The notes under the pieces: generated by a model
The model's input: only the letters and a program-made list of their open reading frames with translations
What the model was told of the DNA's origin: nothing
Database searches by the model: none
Origin: Pempheris klunzingeri
Lineage: Eukaryota; Chordata; Actinopteri; Acropomatiformes; Pempheridae
Direction: 5' to 3'
NCBI RefSeq assembly: GCF_042242105.1
Contig: NC_092025.1
Coordinates: forward strand, 13,258,309-13,322,308
Length of the DNA: 64,000 bases
Translations under genes and position numbers: made by a program
Shown: positions 11,846 through 49,431 of the stretch, in pieces
Layout: each line of letters opens with the position of its first letter
Position numbering within the stretch: the first letter of the stretch is position 1

Positions 11846-13918
11846 TTATCTCGGCCCCCATTTGATGTTAGTGAGGCCTTGAAACTGTTTTTTGAGGGCC
11901 TGTCTGTCTGACCACTCTGAGTCGAGGTAGCTATCGTCGTCTGCGTCATCCAGTTTCTGAAAACATCACCAGGAGGAGGTCAGAAGGGCACATTTAGTAC
12001 AAACAGGAACATGTTTTTTTTAATGTGTGTGCCTAATGGAAGCCTGTGAGTGCTTTCCTCACCTTGAGCTCCTCCTGCCTCCTGTAGTAATGCATCATCA
12101 TCTGTTTCTGCTGCTCCTCAGTGACCACAGGCTCTCTCGCTGGCGCCCCCTGCCCTCTCTGAAGGGAATGACAATGAACAGATTCCAGTTATTCTCAAAA
12201 CTAACAACAAAATGAAATGACAAATGCACCGCCTGTCAAATACCACAAAATTACCCCCTTCAGATTGGCTGGAATGGCTCTGACCTTTTGGATTTTGACC
12301 ACAAGCTTTGTCTTTTCATTTTTGCCAATGTAGTCCTGCAGTTTTTTCCCTCTCTGCATCTCTTTGGCAGCCCACCATAGCTGGCACTCATCCTCTGTGA
12401 TCACCTGCAGGGATGCCTGAGTCATTGAGACAGATGGAGAAGGCAGATGTAGAGGAATGAAGGCAGAAAGAGAAAAGGTAAAGATATTATCAAGGAGAAA
12501 GTGAAGATGTACCAAACAAAAGTATCTTATGCCCTTGTTGTTGACTGGAAACTATTTTCACTCTGTTTACTGAAACAGGTTTAGCTGTTTACCTGCGTTC
12601 CTGAAAGATCCTCCCGGTCCTCAAACTCCATCCTTATCGGGTCATGAGGAGGCAGCCCCATGGGATATACGATCATAACTGCACCCCTGAGCTGATCCAG
12701 GGCTTGTTTTACCATCTCCATGGTAACACAGACGTTTGCTTGAACTTGTTTCTGACAGATGATGACAAAGACAGACTGAAATGAAAAGTACTGAACCTTA
12801 GTGAGCAAGACGAGCATAAGATTTCGTGTTTACACTAATTACTCACTTTGGAGATCAGTGCCTTTGCCTCCTCCACTGTTCTCATCAACACTTCTTTCAT
12901 TTTATCATTTGGAGCTGGTAGAATGCAAAGAGATTCATTGTCAGGCTACAAACACCTTTTTCCTGCGTGCATAACAAAGAAATGCTTGGCAAATGAACCT
13001 CTTCACAAAACCCTTTACAGTCTGTACGCCACCCAAAGTAGGGATGCACAACTGGAGCAAGAAAATGACATGCTAACAATGTTATTCATCACTTAATTGC
13101 AGAATTTTAAAGTCACACAGGGGTTTAATATCAGATATACAAGACAGGTTCTCAGGGTCTATCTGTCAATCACAGGCATGCATTTAGAACGGATTTTCCT
13201 ATTAAGCTACGTAGAACACAGTCAAGAGTCACAGTCTCACCATGACCGTTCCTCCTCCCAATCTCGTCTTTTTTCAACACTGGCCCTCCACTGGGCACGC
13301 ACTTGTCTTCCCATTCATCTGTCAGTTTCAGCTCCACAATCTGCTCCTCTGTCAGCCCCTGCATGTTGGGTGGCACGGTGATGCCATGGTCTGCCAGCGC
13401 TGGGATCTCTGAGGGGAAAATAAAAGAACAAGCAGGTCTATGTCACTGCATCCTCCTTTAAAACAGCTCTGGGACATATCGCTGGTAAAATACCCAGAGT
13501 TTGTGCTTAAATGGAGTTGAAACTTAGTTGTTCAGAACAGAAAACTCACCTATTCCATACTGACAGTGACTTATTTAAGAAACATCCTGCTTTCACTCTC
13601 ATACATGTGAAGAGTCACTTCTTTGTCTCTCTTTATATCAGATTGACAGGCTGGCTGTATTTAGCCAGAAAACACTTTTGTAGTCTAAACAGAAGTAAAG
13701 ATATAGCTGTGAGTGCAGCCTGCTGCAGCTTCCCATCCCCACACAGTGTGTACTTACACAAATCATCGATCATTTTTACCTGAACACAGTCTGTCCACTT
13801 TCAGTCTCCCGTTGTAAATGGCCGTAATTTGCCTGATCAGCGTCTCCAGAGTCGCGTCCACAGCGGTGCTGAAAAGAAACTGGCTCTCATCTCCGCGCTT
13901 CACATGCAGCTGCACCAT
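11846..13918 (-). CDS. cfap298: Cilia- and flagella-associated protein 298
   Basis: Seven coding exons in transcript order: 13918-13780, 13408-13241, 12914-12847, 12751-12593, 12416-12285, 12158-12063 and 11956-11846. They sum to 873 nt, so 290 aa, the same length as the human protein. The start is MVQLHVKRGDESQFLF. Conserved blocks are VPPNMQGLT, DEWEDKCVPSGG, CVTMEMVKQALDQLRGAVMI, VYPMGLPPHDPIRMEFE, QLWWAAKE and YIGKNEKTK, and it ends TNIKWGPR before TAA at 11846-11848. CFAP298 (C21orf59; zebrafish 'kurly') is a cytoplasmic factor for outer dynein arm assembly and cilia polarity, mutated in primary ciliary dyskinesia; this is family knowledge. The coding exon has an acceptor 5' of the ATG (TTTTTAG at about 13952), and a GTGAGG donor lies near 14200. 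A 5' untranslated exon at about 14200-14300 is therefore likely. Confidence 0.96.
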
Positions 13919-13952
13919 CTTACTGCACTTCACCGCCTGTTCGCCCGCTAAA

Positions 13953-14340
13953 AAGAGACGTTTAAGGAGATGAGTTTAATGCGACGACAACACGATGATT
14001 TCCGTGTTACAGCAGCTGCCCCCGGGTTTTCAGTGTAACTGTGTAACCATAGCAACAGCGGTGTGCGGACGCTTCCAGAAAACTCAAAGCTAACGTTACC
14101 TTCTAGCTAGTTAGCTTCCACGGCTAGCTGTTTATTTTCACTTCACTTTATTTTATTTTAAAGGGTAAATTATCTACAGTGCCTAAAAAGCCTCACCTGT
14201 GCCAGAGCCGTGGAACGACAGGAACAAGAACAAGTCCCGACACGGTTCAGACTGAGCTCACGCTTTGCTTACAACGCAGTGACATGACGAGCTAAACTAG
14301 CTAAAAAGTTCATGAGGATTCGTCGGTTCAGGTACTTCTT
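13953..14340 (-). promoter_or_regulatory. CFAP298 promoter and untranslated first exon region
   Basis: The stretch upstream of the CFAP298 ATG has several CpGs. On the minus strand it holds a good 5' splice site (CACAG followed by GTGAGG, near 14197-14202), which would pair with the acceptor just upstream of the coding exon. Promoter elements themselves are not clear. Confidence 0.4.
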
Positions 14341-14990
14341 CGTTTGGACATTTTACGGCAGGTTAAATGAACCCAAACAGCATCACTGCCCTCTAATGGT
14401 GAGTAATGGTAACAATGTGTTTCGCACAATGAGGGAATAATGATATCTTTAGGTGGCCCTGTAACAAGCCCCTAACCCTAAAATACAAATAAGATAAAGG
14501 AAATTAAGACGCACAAAGTGAATCCACATTGATCATCAAAGAGATCAGCTATATATTGTTAATTTTCATTCAGTGTCATGATATCTCAGGGTATACAGAC
14601 TTTTACAAAAAGGAAGGGCAAGTCAACTCGTCTAGTTTGAACAACTTGCTAAAAGATTATTGGATATAAAGTGGAATACACAGATAAATACTCATATCTG
14701 ATGCCTGTTTATATTGTATACTGATTTAAAGGTGAGAATAAGGAGGGAAATATTGATGCCAAAATACTAAATAAACAATGATGCGGATGGTCTCAGTAGT
14801 TAAGACGGTTTTATTTTGGTAATAATATCAAGAACCTGAAGGCTATCTACACGAAGGAGCATATTAGAGCATGAATGTCTCCACTGACAAAACAGATGGG
14901 AAATAAAATGGGATGTGATGCGTAATTCTTGATGATGTGCGATAGAGTTACAGCAAGCAGTCAAAAAAGACAAACCTCAACATTCAGGTA
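14341..14990. other. short intergenic gap between CFAP298 and the SYNJ1 3' end
   Basis: AT-rich sequence without recognisable genes. A TTTATT (AATAAA on the minus strand) at 14810-14815 could be a distal SYNJ1 poly(A) signal. Confidence 0.4.
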
Positions 14991-17785
14991 AACTTACATT
15001 TATTTTTGCATACATACAACATAAACTGCTTCATACATAAATGTGCAATCAGCTGTGCACTTAAAATATGGAACGTTGGATATTAACATGAATCGCAGCT
15101 TCATGTTTTCTCTTTAATACACACAGAATATGTTCAACAACACGGACTCTTATTTACCATGGATTATAGCCATAAAAAGGGACACCGACCTCACAAAAGG
15201 AGCAATTTTGTTTCCTATAAAATCTCATCTTGAACATAACATGACACAAAGCGCTGGCTAGTCACCTACTGTTAATGCAGATACAGTACCTACTGCACAC
15301 ATTTGGATAACACAACGAATGCATTTTAGAGATGACACAGACATGTAAGCAGGCAACCTGATACACTTGCTTACATAGATAGCTACTGCTTTCAGTGCAG
15401 TGAATGAGGATTACTTGTAAGTATTTTACACGGTGTTGAAACATAGCACAAAAGCATTAGTTAGCTAATACTTCCTTGGGTCGGAGGTTTAATCCTCCGC
15501 AAACCATCAAAATGCTTTTAAGACATTTCAGCTGGTTACATACTTGTTGAAGGTCGGGGGTGGGAAACGACGTGATTAGACTAGATCAGCTGGCATGTGT
15601 CTTGTTAGGGAGGATTGTACTCTCACTGATCCTTTCGCAAAACTATCGCTTGTCCTCATCGTCAACACTGATGCTGACCTAGATAAAGGTAGCACAGGGG
15701 AAAATACTGACACGTCACCTCTGACAACACCACACGCACACACCTCGTGAATGGTTACCAAAGTTCAGCTCGGGAACAATCACGTTCAACTGGAGGAAAC
15801 AGATATGGGCTAGATATCACAGATGGATCTGCAACCGTTTGACACCCGACACTCAAATCACACTACTGTCTGAAACGTGGGGCCACACTATTGCCTGGGA
15901 AGGACACGCCAAACAACTGGAAATGATAATCTGGTGATACAACTGGGTCCGAGCATACAGCGCGGTCTGTTTGTTCAGTCAAGGTGGTGAATAATCTTCT
16001 ATCAGTGTTGGAAACGGAGGGGATTTCTCACTAAGGTGGTTGCTTTGTGGGGGAAAAAAAAAAAAAGTCCTTTGTCTTGCATTGTTAACATTTTCGCATA
16101 CAGTGATGCCACTCCACAGCGCTTTGCAGGCTGGGGAGCGGAAATACACAGTTACAGGCTGGTAGTTCAGACCTGTAAGCAAATGCACTGTGTGTACTTA
16201 AAAGAGAAGACTTCCTGGGGGAAAAGCTCTGGTATTCCAATCTTAACTCTGTACACACACTCACATCCAAACACAAACACCACAACAGACGATATGCACC
16301 TCAAACACGACACATTACTTCTCACCACAGTATCAACAATAGATTATTTAGAGTAAATGATCTTAGAAATTAAAAGCTCGAGTTTTGCAATAAACAAAAG
16401 TTTAAGTAAAAAAAATGTGCCCTCTCATTATTAAGCATGGCATGTCCTTGCTGCCATGTCCACAGACCCAAATCACATCATCTTCGTACTTAAGAGTAAA
16501 AGTAGTACACACACGCACACGCCACATTCTCTGAATTTACAAGAGTATGTTGAATGCTTTGGATAAATCAAGAAGGATCAAAACACCACAGTGGTGGAAA
16601 GTTCGAAAAGCCCTCTGATCTGTTCAATCCACACGCTCTCATTTTTGTCACCCTGCCATCAGCGAGAACACAACCAGGAGAGCGCATACAGCATTTCAGT
16701 GCATATCCGTGACATTGTGCAAACCACTGATACGGTCATCACAAACACACACACACACACGCACATTTAGCGAGTAGTTTCCATATTGAAAACATACATT
16801 TATACATAATCACTATGTATAGGTTTTGATAGAGAACTACAAAATATATCTAGCTAAGCGTAACAGCCTGTAGACAAAGAATGAAGACTACATAGAGAGA
16901 GAACAAAATGTCTTACTATCAAGTGGAAGAGATGATATTACAGAGCATCAGTCCTGCGGCAGTGAACAGTTTGACTACGACACTGACTCGTGCTGCTCTT
17001 GTTCACACCGTGGTGTCAGCGAGGAGGCAATGACAGAACCTAGTGCAACATAAAGTACATTCATGATTAAAGCACGCGTGCACTGACTTTTAAATTTGCA
17101 TCCCTCCAAAAAAAAAAAAAAAAAAACTTACAACAAACTCTTTGCAAGTCAAAGTAATCTCTTCCTGCTGCAAACTGCAGCAGTTTAGAGGGAAAATGTA
17201 AAACCTGCAGTGCATTGCCTACAACTACATGTAAACGGATGTAACTGAGAGGGATTACCCTCATCTCCGCCAATCCTGCTCTGATGTACAGGTCAGTCAA
17301 ACTGATGGATATGAACCACAGTGCGTCAGCCAATGTAGCAAATGCAAAGGTAACAACGATTTAGATGAACGATCACAGGCGAATGCAGTGTGCCGCACAG
17401 CCACAGACGTGTCTTGATATTGCACAGGTCATTACACACATGATCTGTGTGTGTATAGGTGTTAGACTTTGTATATATATATATATACTGTCGACACAGG
17501 CACATGTTTGCTGCCATAAATAAAAATAACCATCAGAATGATTCATATTAAAATAAATGTTAATATCAGGGAACAAGCAAACATCTCTGTGGTAAAGTTC
17601 GAACACGTTTACGCTCATACACTTCTCATGTTACTGCTCGAGATATAAATCCTTTCCTGTGGTTCAGAAGGAGATTGGTCTATACTTCTTAAATACTGTC
17701 TCTTTTGTACATACACACACACATATACACATTTATCATAGATCTATACATATCTGAATATGCCCTTTACATATGAAGAGCGATC
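14991..17785 (-). other. probable SYNJ1 3'UTR
   Basis: About 2.8 kb follow the SYNJ1 stop codon on the minus strand with no other gene. AATAAA on the minus strand at 14999-15004 is a candidate end of the transcript. The stretch has short CA runs (for example near 16745), a poly(A) run near 17107-17126 and a TA run near 17473. A long 3'UTR is usual for neuronal genes. The true 3' end is inferred. Confidence 0.5.
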
Positions 17786-42011
<24,226 letters not shown>

Positions 42012-42042
42012 CGTTGATCCAAGAAAAAAAAACTGTTATGAC
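42012..42042 (-). promoter_or_regulatory. synj1: SYNJ1 5'UTR part of the first coding exon
   Basis: Upstream of the ATG at 42011 a short leader runs to an acceptor (CTTTCCAG, then GTCATAAC), so the first exon is non-coding. Candidate donors upstream are GCAG/GTTTGT near 42743 and GCAG/GTAGTA near 42859. Confidence 0.6.
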
Positions 42043-42539
42043 CTGGAAAGTAAAAACAATGAATGACAGCAGATTAGATTGGGGAGACACCTAATCAGGC
42101 ACCACATCAGTAGCTGGTCTATTTATCACCGATGGAGAGGTGGCAAATGATCTGATCATGCAGTTTGCATTTTGGGATGCTTGGATCAAAAATGTAGTTC
42201 TTACATCTTGTACAGCCAAACATCTGAACCAAATATCAAGCCGTTGGAAAAACTACATGTAGATAATTGTGCACCAGTCTAACAACAGGTGATACTACAT
42301 TTTAATGTAATTTATTTAATCTAATGAGAACCATTCAAATTAAGGAAATCTGTCTTATTATTGGGCAATAACGTTGAGGCACAAATCGCATGATTCAGTT
42401 TGATGAGAAAACTTCATTGCGAAATCAGGAGCCTGAGATACTAACAATTGCGGACATAGCAAAAGGCCCACACACCTATGACAAACTAATCTTATTGTAG
42501 ACTGAATATCGCAGGTAGTTGGAGATTATGAGCAGCAGG

Positions 42540-43540
42540 AGCACTGCGAGCGACAACATTAGGCCGGTGGACTGAAATATCATCCATCCTGGCACGGACA
42601 GTCACGACTTTATAGTGCAACTGCAGCAGGCGAAGCTAGCGCTAGCCTTAACCCGCCAGCTAGCTTTAACGCTGGATTTTAAGCGATGGGAAAATTAATT
42701 CTTAAAAACCGAGACAGATAAAAACGATGAAGCGAAAACAAACCTGCTGTCTTTCATCTATCCAACGCTGGCTAGTGAGGTTAGCTAAGTTAGCTTAATT
42801 AATCACAGGGACAGCTATGATTCGCTAGCTGACGATGTATTTTGATGGTGGTACTACCTGCACGTCCGGGATGATAAGATGACATTAACCAGCACATACA
42901 TTCAAGGGACTCAGCTATGCTAAACACACAAACCCATGCAAAGAAATAAAGTGCCGGCTTTGTCTTATAAATGTAGGTTAAATTTAAATAAATTACAAAG
43001 GACAGAGGGTTGTGGATTTCGTCTTACCGTCTCCCCCCGCCGGGTTGTGACTCCGCTGTCACAACAAAATCCCTCCCGGTGTGTTGGACAAATGGTACAT
43101 CCCAACGTAAAGCACGCCTGCCTCACGTTACCGTAATACTTCCTTAAACCGTGGCGTGCGCTGTTGTACGAGGCAAACAAAGCATTTACAATACAAAAAT
43201 AAAATATGTTGTAAAGTCAATTCTAAGCTAATTTCTTTTTAAATCTATCTTGGAGGTATTTAAAGTACGGGCCGATAAGCAGTAAAAAGCTTGTTGGTAA
43301 GTCACACAGTGTTCCTGTCCGCGTTTCCACATGACTGACAGCTGCTCTGTCGATTAAACGCAGCCTTCAAAGACGGCTGTCCAATCATATGTGGCGAGGG
43401 GGCGGGACTTCTGCTTTACATAACTTGACCGAGTTCACGCCAGTAAATAAGAGGCTCCCCGAGCGACACTGCAAACAGAGCACTTCACAAGGGTTCATCT
43501 ATGGATTGAAAATATGATCTGAGCGACTAAAAGGTAGGTG
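42540..43540. promoter_or_regulatory. divergent SYNJ1 / SLC46A3-like promoter region
   Basis: SYNJ1 (-) and the SLC46 gene (+) are head to head. Towards SYNJ1 the region has CpG-containing sequence with repeated GCTAGC motifs (about 42635-42665). Towards the SLC46 gene there is a CCAATCA box at 43381-43387 and a GC box GGGGGCGGGACTT at 43398-43410. A GTAGGT donor at about 43534 then ends a likely non-coding first exon. Start sites are inferred. Confidence 0.55.
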
Positions 43541-43949
43541 CTATACTGTTTGCGTTCTTGTCAACATCCTATGAGAAAACAAGGTGAAAGGCTAAGCTGT
43601 TTTTGTCTTCCATTATCTAAACACTTAGCTAGCCCGGCTCTTCCACACTGTCTGTACATCGCAAGGTTGTTATTGGATCGATAGTGCAAACTCTCTTCTC
43701 GATGACCTGGGGAAAAAAAGGCAAAAACAATCAAATAAATATTATCTGCACTACTTTATTTTTTTTTTTTTTAACTCCGGTGCAAAAAAAGGCAGTTTTT
43801 TATTTTTGCAATGCATTTGTCTTTAACATTTCACATCTGCTCAGACATGTGCAGTCAATCTGTCTTTTTTACCCTACAATCTGTTTTCGTGTTAATCTCT
43901 GAATTTATTCCCCATATCTCTTTTTCAGGGAATATTACAGCTTTACAAA

Positions 43950-44848
43950 ATGAGGGGTCTTCTCTTGGTGGAGCCTGTGGTTGCCCTATACGCCTTTTCC
44001 AGCTTTCTCATCTATCCTCTGGTGCAGCAGTATGTGTACAGGAGGCTGTGGGAAGACCTGACAAACACCACATACCCCATCTCTGACAGCACCTCCAGAT
44101 GTGCGATAAATAGCAGCAGCAGCAACCACTCAGACTACCATAAGGTTAGTCATCAATCACTGTATGTAAGAGAGCATGAATTTAAGCAACTCAAGGCAAA
44201 AACAGTATTCTCAATTATGTCAGAGTATAATCAGTACTGTTATTTTGTAATGGCTAATACAAAGACTACTCTTCTTTGTGTTTTCTGTCTAGTGCCATGT
44301 TATGCATGTGATGCTGACTCTATGTGTTGATGTATTACAGACACAAAAATGTCAAATTTCCTAAAATAACCAATAATGCAATAATGCTCCATCCATACGT
44401 TTCTATCCCAGCAATTATCCATGTCTGCAATTGACCTTTATTGATACGACTCAGCATAGATTATCCTACAGCCCTTCGTGATCCCTTCTTGCAACACAGC
44501 TAAAGAAAAAAAAAAACTGATTCATCTGCTGTGTCACGGTACAAGCTCTTCTGCAAGTGAGACATGTGATGTTATTTTATTGAACTGAACAGATGCATTA
44601 TCGCTTATTATTTCAAAGCAATTACGTCAGAGGTACACCAAGGCGTAAAGCATCCTGAGAAAGGGTTAGAAAAAATGTTGTTCTGCAAAATGTAGTGTAT
44701 TTATAGAAGAAGACAACAGGGAAGTGAAAGCAAAGTAACTTACCTAGAAAAGCTTGCTTTTTTTTCCACTCCTGCACCTGTTGTGCCGCTTGTGGCCCAA
44801 CACAGACAGTCTTGTGTAACTTTGTACATGATCTTTAGACGTAACAAT

Positions 44849-44892
<44 letters not shown>

Positions 44893-47800
44893 TTTTTCCA
44901 GGAGGTGCAGAAGCAGGCATCTCTCTTCTCCCTTTACTCTGGGCTTTTTTCTACAATCCCCTCTTTGGTTGTCACTCTGATGCTTGTGGCCTATAGTGAC
45001 CGGGGAGGACGCAAGATCACAATCATCATGCCTTTGGTTGGCGCATTGATCTACACCTTATCCTTCCTGACAGTGTCCTACTTTGAGCTGAACGTCTACT
45101 TCCTCATTGGCTCCTCGCTTCTCAGTTCTCTGTTTGGTGGCTTAGGCACCTTCCTGGGGGGCTGTTATGCTTACGTAGCGGACTTGTGTGAGGGTGATCG
45201 TCAGAAGACACTGCGTATGGCTGGCCTGGACATGATGATTGGCCTGTTGTCTGGGGTGGCCTCACTATCAACAGGCTACTTTCTGAGAGCCACAGGCTTC
45301 AACTGGCCTTTCGTAACGTCTGCGTTGTGTCAGTGTTTGATCCTACTCTATGCAATTTTTATCCTAGAAGAGACTGTGAAGAAAGTTCCCAAAGATGCAG
45401 TTAATCTAGACGGGTCTCCTCCGCGCTCAGCTTTGAAACAGATGATCTATGGAGTCTACCAGATGTTCTCAGGGGCCAGCCGCAGGTGTAAAACAGTCTT
45501 GATCACCCTGACACTCATCTTCACCAGCTCCTCCTTCGTATATATCGGTGGGATCTCCTCAGTAACACTATATGAGCTCAATGATCCTCTGTGCTGGACT
45601 GAGATTTTGATCGGCTACGGCTCAGCACTGTCCACCACTGTGTTCCTGGGCAGTTTTATGGGGGTGTCAGCTTTCACGTTCTGCGGTGTGCCACAGCTGA
45701 TCATCGTCCTGATGGGGATCCTGTCTATCATGTCAGGCATGGTCCTGTTGGCCTTCAGTAAGACCACCTTACTGATGTTCATAGGTGAGAAAAAAACTTC
45801 CAACACAACTGTGCTACCTAAACCAATAATGTACTTTTGTTTTGAACATCTTGTTTAGTGAAACAGAAATCAGTTTTGTAAAAGGGCAAGTATAGAAACT
45901 GAGTTCAGTAGTGTTCAGTAATGTTGAATGGCTTGATGAGGTCAAGAAAGAATTATCACTTAGTTTCACCTTCTACTGTATGTCAGATATATTGTGAAAT
46001 TATGCACAAGATTTGTGGCCTAGTAGCCAATTTTGATAATGATTATGTCTCAGTATCTATCAAATCTGAAAGAAAATGTTAATATCTCTCTTCATGTAGC
46101 CCTTCTCCAATATATTACATGTGGCTCAAATCCCTCACTCAGAAAAACTAAGTACAACAAGGCAGGATGCATCATATTAACCCTTTATCGGGCAAGGGAC
46201 CATATTTGGTAACTTAAGTGGGAGTTCTAAATGCCTTGCCTCACAATGAGGCAGCAGAACTACAAGATTTCTCCAAGCCAATCAGCAACAATCAGGCTAC
46301 ATGACAGACTGGCAAGAAACCACATATGGTAACTTCATTGACCTTGATTTTCACCATTAAATTGAATTTTTAAAAACTCGCAAAAGTAAAAAAGTCTTGT
46401 AATGACCACCAGTAATGGTCTAGGGTTGAAATTTTGAAGTATTTCAATGAATGCCCTATAAAGGGTTAAAAGTAAGACACATTTTAGCTGCAGAAAAGAA
46501 CAAGGGCTCACTGAAGCAAAATAAGCAGAGAATCAGAATCAGAATCAACTTTATTGAAGAATAGAAAATTACATCACAAAGCATTACGGGCAAGATCCAC
46601 TGATTAGTAATGGACAGGACGTACTGTTCCTACCACATTTCCATGTTGTAAAATATTACAATGTCGATAAGATATTTTGTGCGTTTTATTAGATTATTGT
46701 AAGCTGATATGACAATTTAATTAAGGCACACTATCTCTGTATTGTTTATTTGAGTTGCCATAAAGCCATTATGCAATAAGAGGGCTCAAATCATTTGCTT
46801 TTATAATGTCTTGTTTACAACATAACAAACGTGACCTTAGCAACTCTGAAATATTAATATCTTTTAATATGACTTGTGTGTTTGCAGTGATTACATTATA
46901 GTCCTAATATAATGTTTGTCTTCTGTTATTTGCTTGCAACAGTGAGGGTGCCGTTGCTTCTGTCTGTCATGCCTTTCCCTGTTCTGCGCTCCATGATGTC
47001 AAAGATCATCTCAAAGTCTGAGCAGGGTGAGTGGCTGTAGGACTTTATAGGAGCCACAGAACCGTGTCTGTGTGTTCGTAGAGTCAGAGTCCATCTCAAA
47101 AGTTGCACGTCATGATGCGTCAAGAAAGCACTCCACGTTTCTGTTCAGTAGAGCGAAGGGGATGTTATCCTGCTGTTAGTCACCCTGTTACTAAAAAATA
47201 GTTTTTCTTGTCTGTTGTGTGTGTTTTTGCAGGAGCCCTGTTTGCCTGGCTTTCTTTTCTGGAGAGTTTAACCACCAGCGTGTCAAGCGCAGTCTTCAGC
47301 AGTGTCTACGCTGCTACGGTGGCATGGTACCCCGGCTTTGTCTTCCTGTTGTCTGCAGGACTCTGTGTCATCCCTTTGCTTTTCATAGGGTGAGTTTATC
47401 ATGTTGCCACCGTAGATTACACAATCTTCAAAGGGCCGCAACTGCATTTCTACATGTTTTATGACAGAATAGTTTGCACGATTAAAGCATTCAATACTAG
47501 ACTTTCAAACTAGTTCTCAGACATTAATTGGTTGCCATTTATTTTAGCATGCCATAAAATCCACGTTTAGCTTGAAGAATGTGAGGTCATCCATCACAGC
47601 TCCCTCATTGTTTTTGACTCAAGTTATGCTATTGAACATGTTGCAAGCAGGAGTGATTCTCCATTTCCAAAACCAGCCTTGGCGGTGCATTCAAGTCCAA
47701 CGGTCACAAAATACAAGTGTCCTGCTAAAAGGATTGCGCTAGTGATCTATGATGACTTTGTCCAAAGTGTCAAAATACAGTCAGTGAAACCTGCTGTTTG

Positions 47801-48791
47801 TCTTGGTGCTGTGCAAACTAGGTCGTGGAGAGAGAACCTTTTTCATGTAAGCTGTCCGTGATTTTTAAAGTGTGTAATATGACATTGATGAGGTGTTCAG
47901 AGTGTATTCTACCTAAAGTTATTCGTTCATTCTACAATATAAACAGAGCAGTTTGAGCTGTGTGGACATGCTTCAGGTATAAAGCTGTACTCGGTGTATT
48001 GAGTTACATTACAAACACTTTCTGCTAAGTCGCTGTTTGCCAGTTTTGCTTGACTAGAAAAGAGAAGTACTTGGCTTGATTTGTGTCCTCCAAAAACGAA
48101 GATTCAGTTCGTCACTCCTGCATTCGTCACATCCAACTTCCCTCCTCCCTTTTTGTTTTTTTTTTTGTATTTTGATTAACACACTATTAACATTTGATCC
48201 TCTATTACGTAAAAGGAAGAAAAGCCATAGATGGATACCTGTCTGTGGCACACTGTGTTCTTACATTTGTTTCTGTACACTACAAAAGTACTGCTGAATC
48301 AGCCAAGGAGGCCTTAAGTGAAATATAAAACTTCTTGACTGAATCCCCCCCCCCCTCTCTGTCACATGCACTGCTTCTTCTGTTACATACTAAGTGGTTA
48401 AAGAATAGCAAACTCACTGGTTCAGCAATCTTAATCTAACAGCCACTGCTAGTCTGAGTTTTTTTCAGTGTGCTATGTGCAGTGTTGTCAAGCCTGGCCC
48501 ATCTTGGCACTAGTCCACTAGATTTTGTATCTTAAATAACCCATAAATTCTACATAATCTCAGAAATTATTGAAGCTGTTTGAAATTGAAACCTGTACCT
48601 TAAGATCACTACCCATCTTTGATGAAATCCTATGTTTTTCTTTCTCTCTTATGTCTGTTTTTCCATGGTTCAGGTTGGTGGGTCTGATAGGCGTGGATGT
48701 TGCCAAAGAGGAAAAAGACCAAGAGTCTGTCTCTTCAGGGGAGCAGGATCCAGTTGAAGACCAGAACGACAACAGGGCTCTTCTTAGCTGA
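43950..48791 (+). CDS. slc46a3: SLC46A3-like major facilitator transporter
   Basis: Six coding exons: 43950-44144, 44902-45784, 46943-47026, 47233-47389 and 48674-48791, preceded by a non-coding first exon ending at about 43533; the coding total is 1437 nt, 478 aa (human SLC46A3 461). The start MRGLLLVEPVVALYAFSSFL is a first membrane helix. A glycosylated loop follows with NTT and NSSSSNHS, then SDRGGRK (MFS loop 2-3 motif) and the conserved GYGSAL and ATVAWYPGFVFLLSAGL. The single 883-nt exon holds most of the 12 helices. Human SLC46A3 is a lysosomal proton-coupled carrier for muramyl-peptide-type solutes and antibody-drug catabolites. SLC46A1 (folate) and SLC46A2 are the alternatives. The A3 call rests on the N-terminal and C-terminal blocks. 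The tail VEDQNDNRALLS is acidic with a dileucine, which could be a sorting signal. AATAAA at 49505-49510 is a possible poly(A) signal. Confidence 0.85.
44850..44889. repeat. (CT)20 microsatellite forming the polypyrimidine tract of an acceptor
   Basis: A 40-base CT run ends 12 bases before the acceptor AG (44900-44901) of the large SLC46A3-like exon, so the repeat and the splice-site pyrimidine tract are the same sequence. Confidence 0.93.
46177..46469. mobile_element. piggyBac-like MITE with TTAA ends
   Basis: A 293-base element in intron 3 of the SLC46 gene is flanked by TTAA (46177-46180 and 46466-46469). The left end is CCCTTTATCGGGCA and the right end, in reverse complement, CCCTTTATAGGGCA, one mismatch in 14. 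No coding capacity. Confidence 0.78.
46525..46560 (-). repeat. retroelement 3' end remnant
   Basis: AGAATCAGAATCAGAATCAA followed by CTTTATTG is, on the minus strand, CAATAAAG followed by repeats of GATTCT. This is the usual tail of several fish non-LTR elements. No body is recognisable. Confidence 0.45.
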
Positions 48792-49388
48792 GCCACACAG
48801 ACTGCCAAAACCTCTCTAGCACTTTTTAAAGTTTTTTTTCTATGGTCATTTAATCCAAGATGCTTTTTTTTTGCAGTTTCTTGAGTTAATAATGCAGGTT
48901 ATAGATTCATCTCTGATGTTTCATTGCTGTGGTTGTTTGTTTGATTGAACTTGAATATCATGAAGAACAGGTCAGGGCGTTCAGCGGGTGAATTTTAAGA
49001 AGATAGGTGGATTAGATACCTAGCAAGACTGTAGTATAAATAGGCTATTTGAACCTCAAATGGCCTGACTGTGGCATTACTAACACATTCGGTAGTATTC
49101 AATGTGTTTTCACAGATTTACAATGTTGTAATTGTTTCAGAGTTCCAGTTATGCAAAAGCTCCTCTCCTCCATTAAGATGCATTTTATTCACTAAAGGGA
49201 GTAAAATTTCTATTCTACTATTATAGAATTCATGTGAATGCATAAAGTAGAAATGTCATACCACGCAAAACCTCATGGCAGTAACCCCCAGAGGAAGGAG
49301 GGTTTTTTTTTTTCAAATGAGCCAATCAGTGCTTTTTAAAGAAATGAATGGATTCTATTTACATTCATTGGTATGGTTGTCTTCTAAC

Positions 49389-49431
<43 letters not shown>

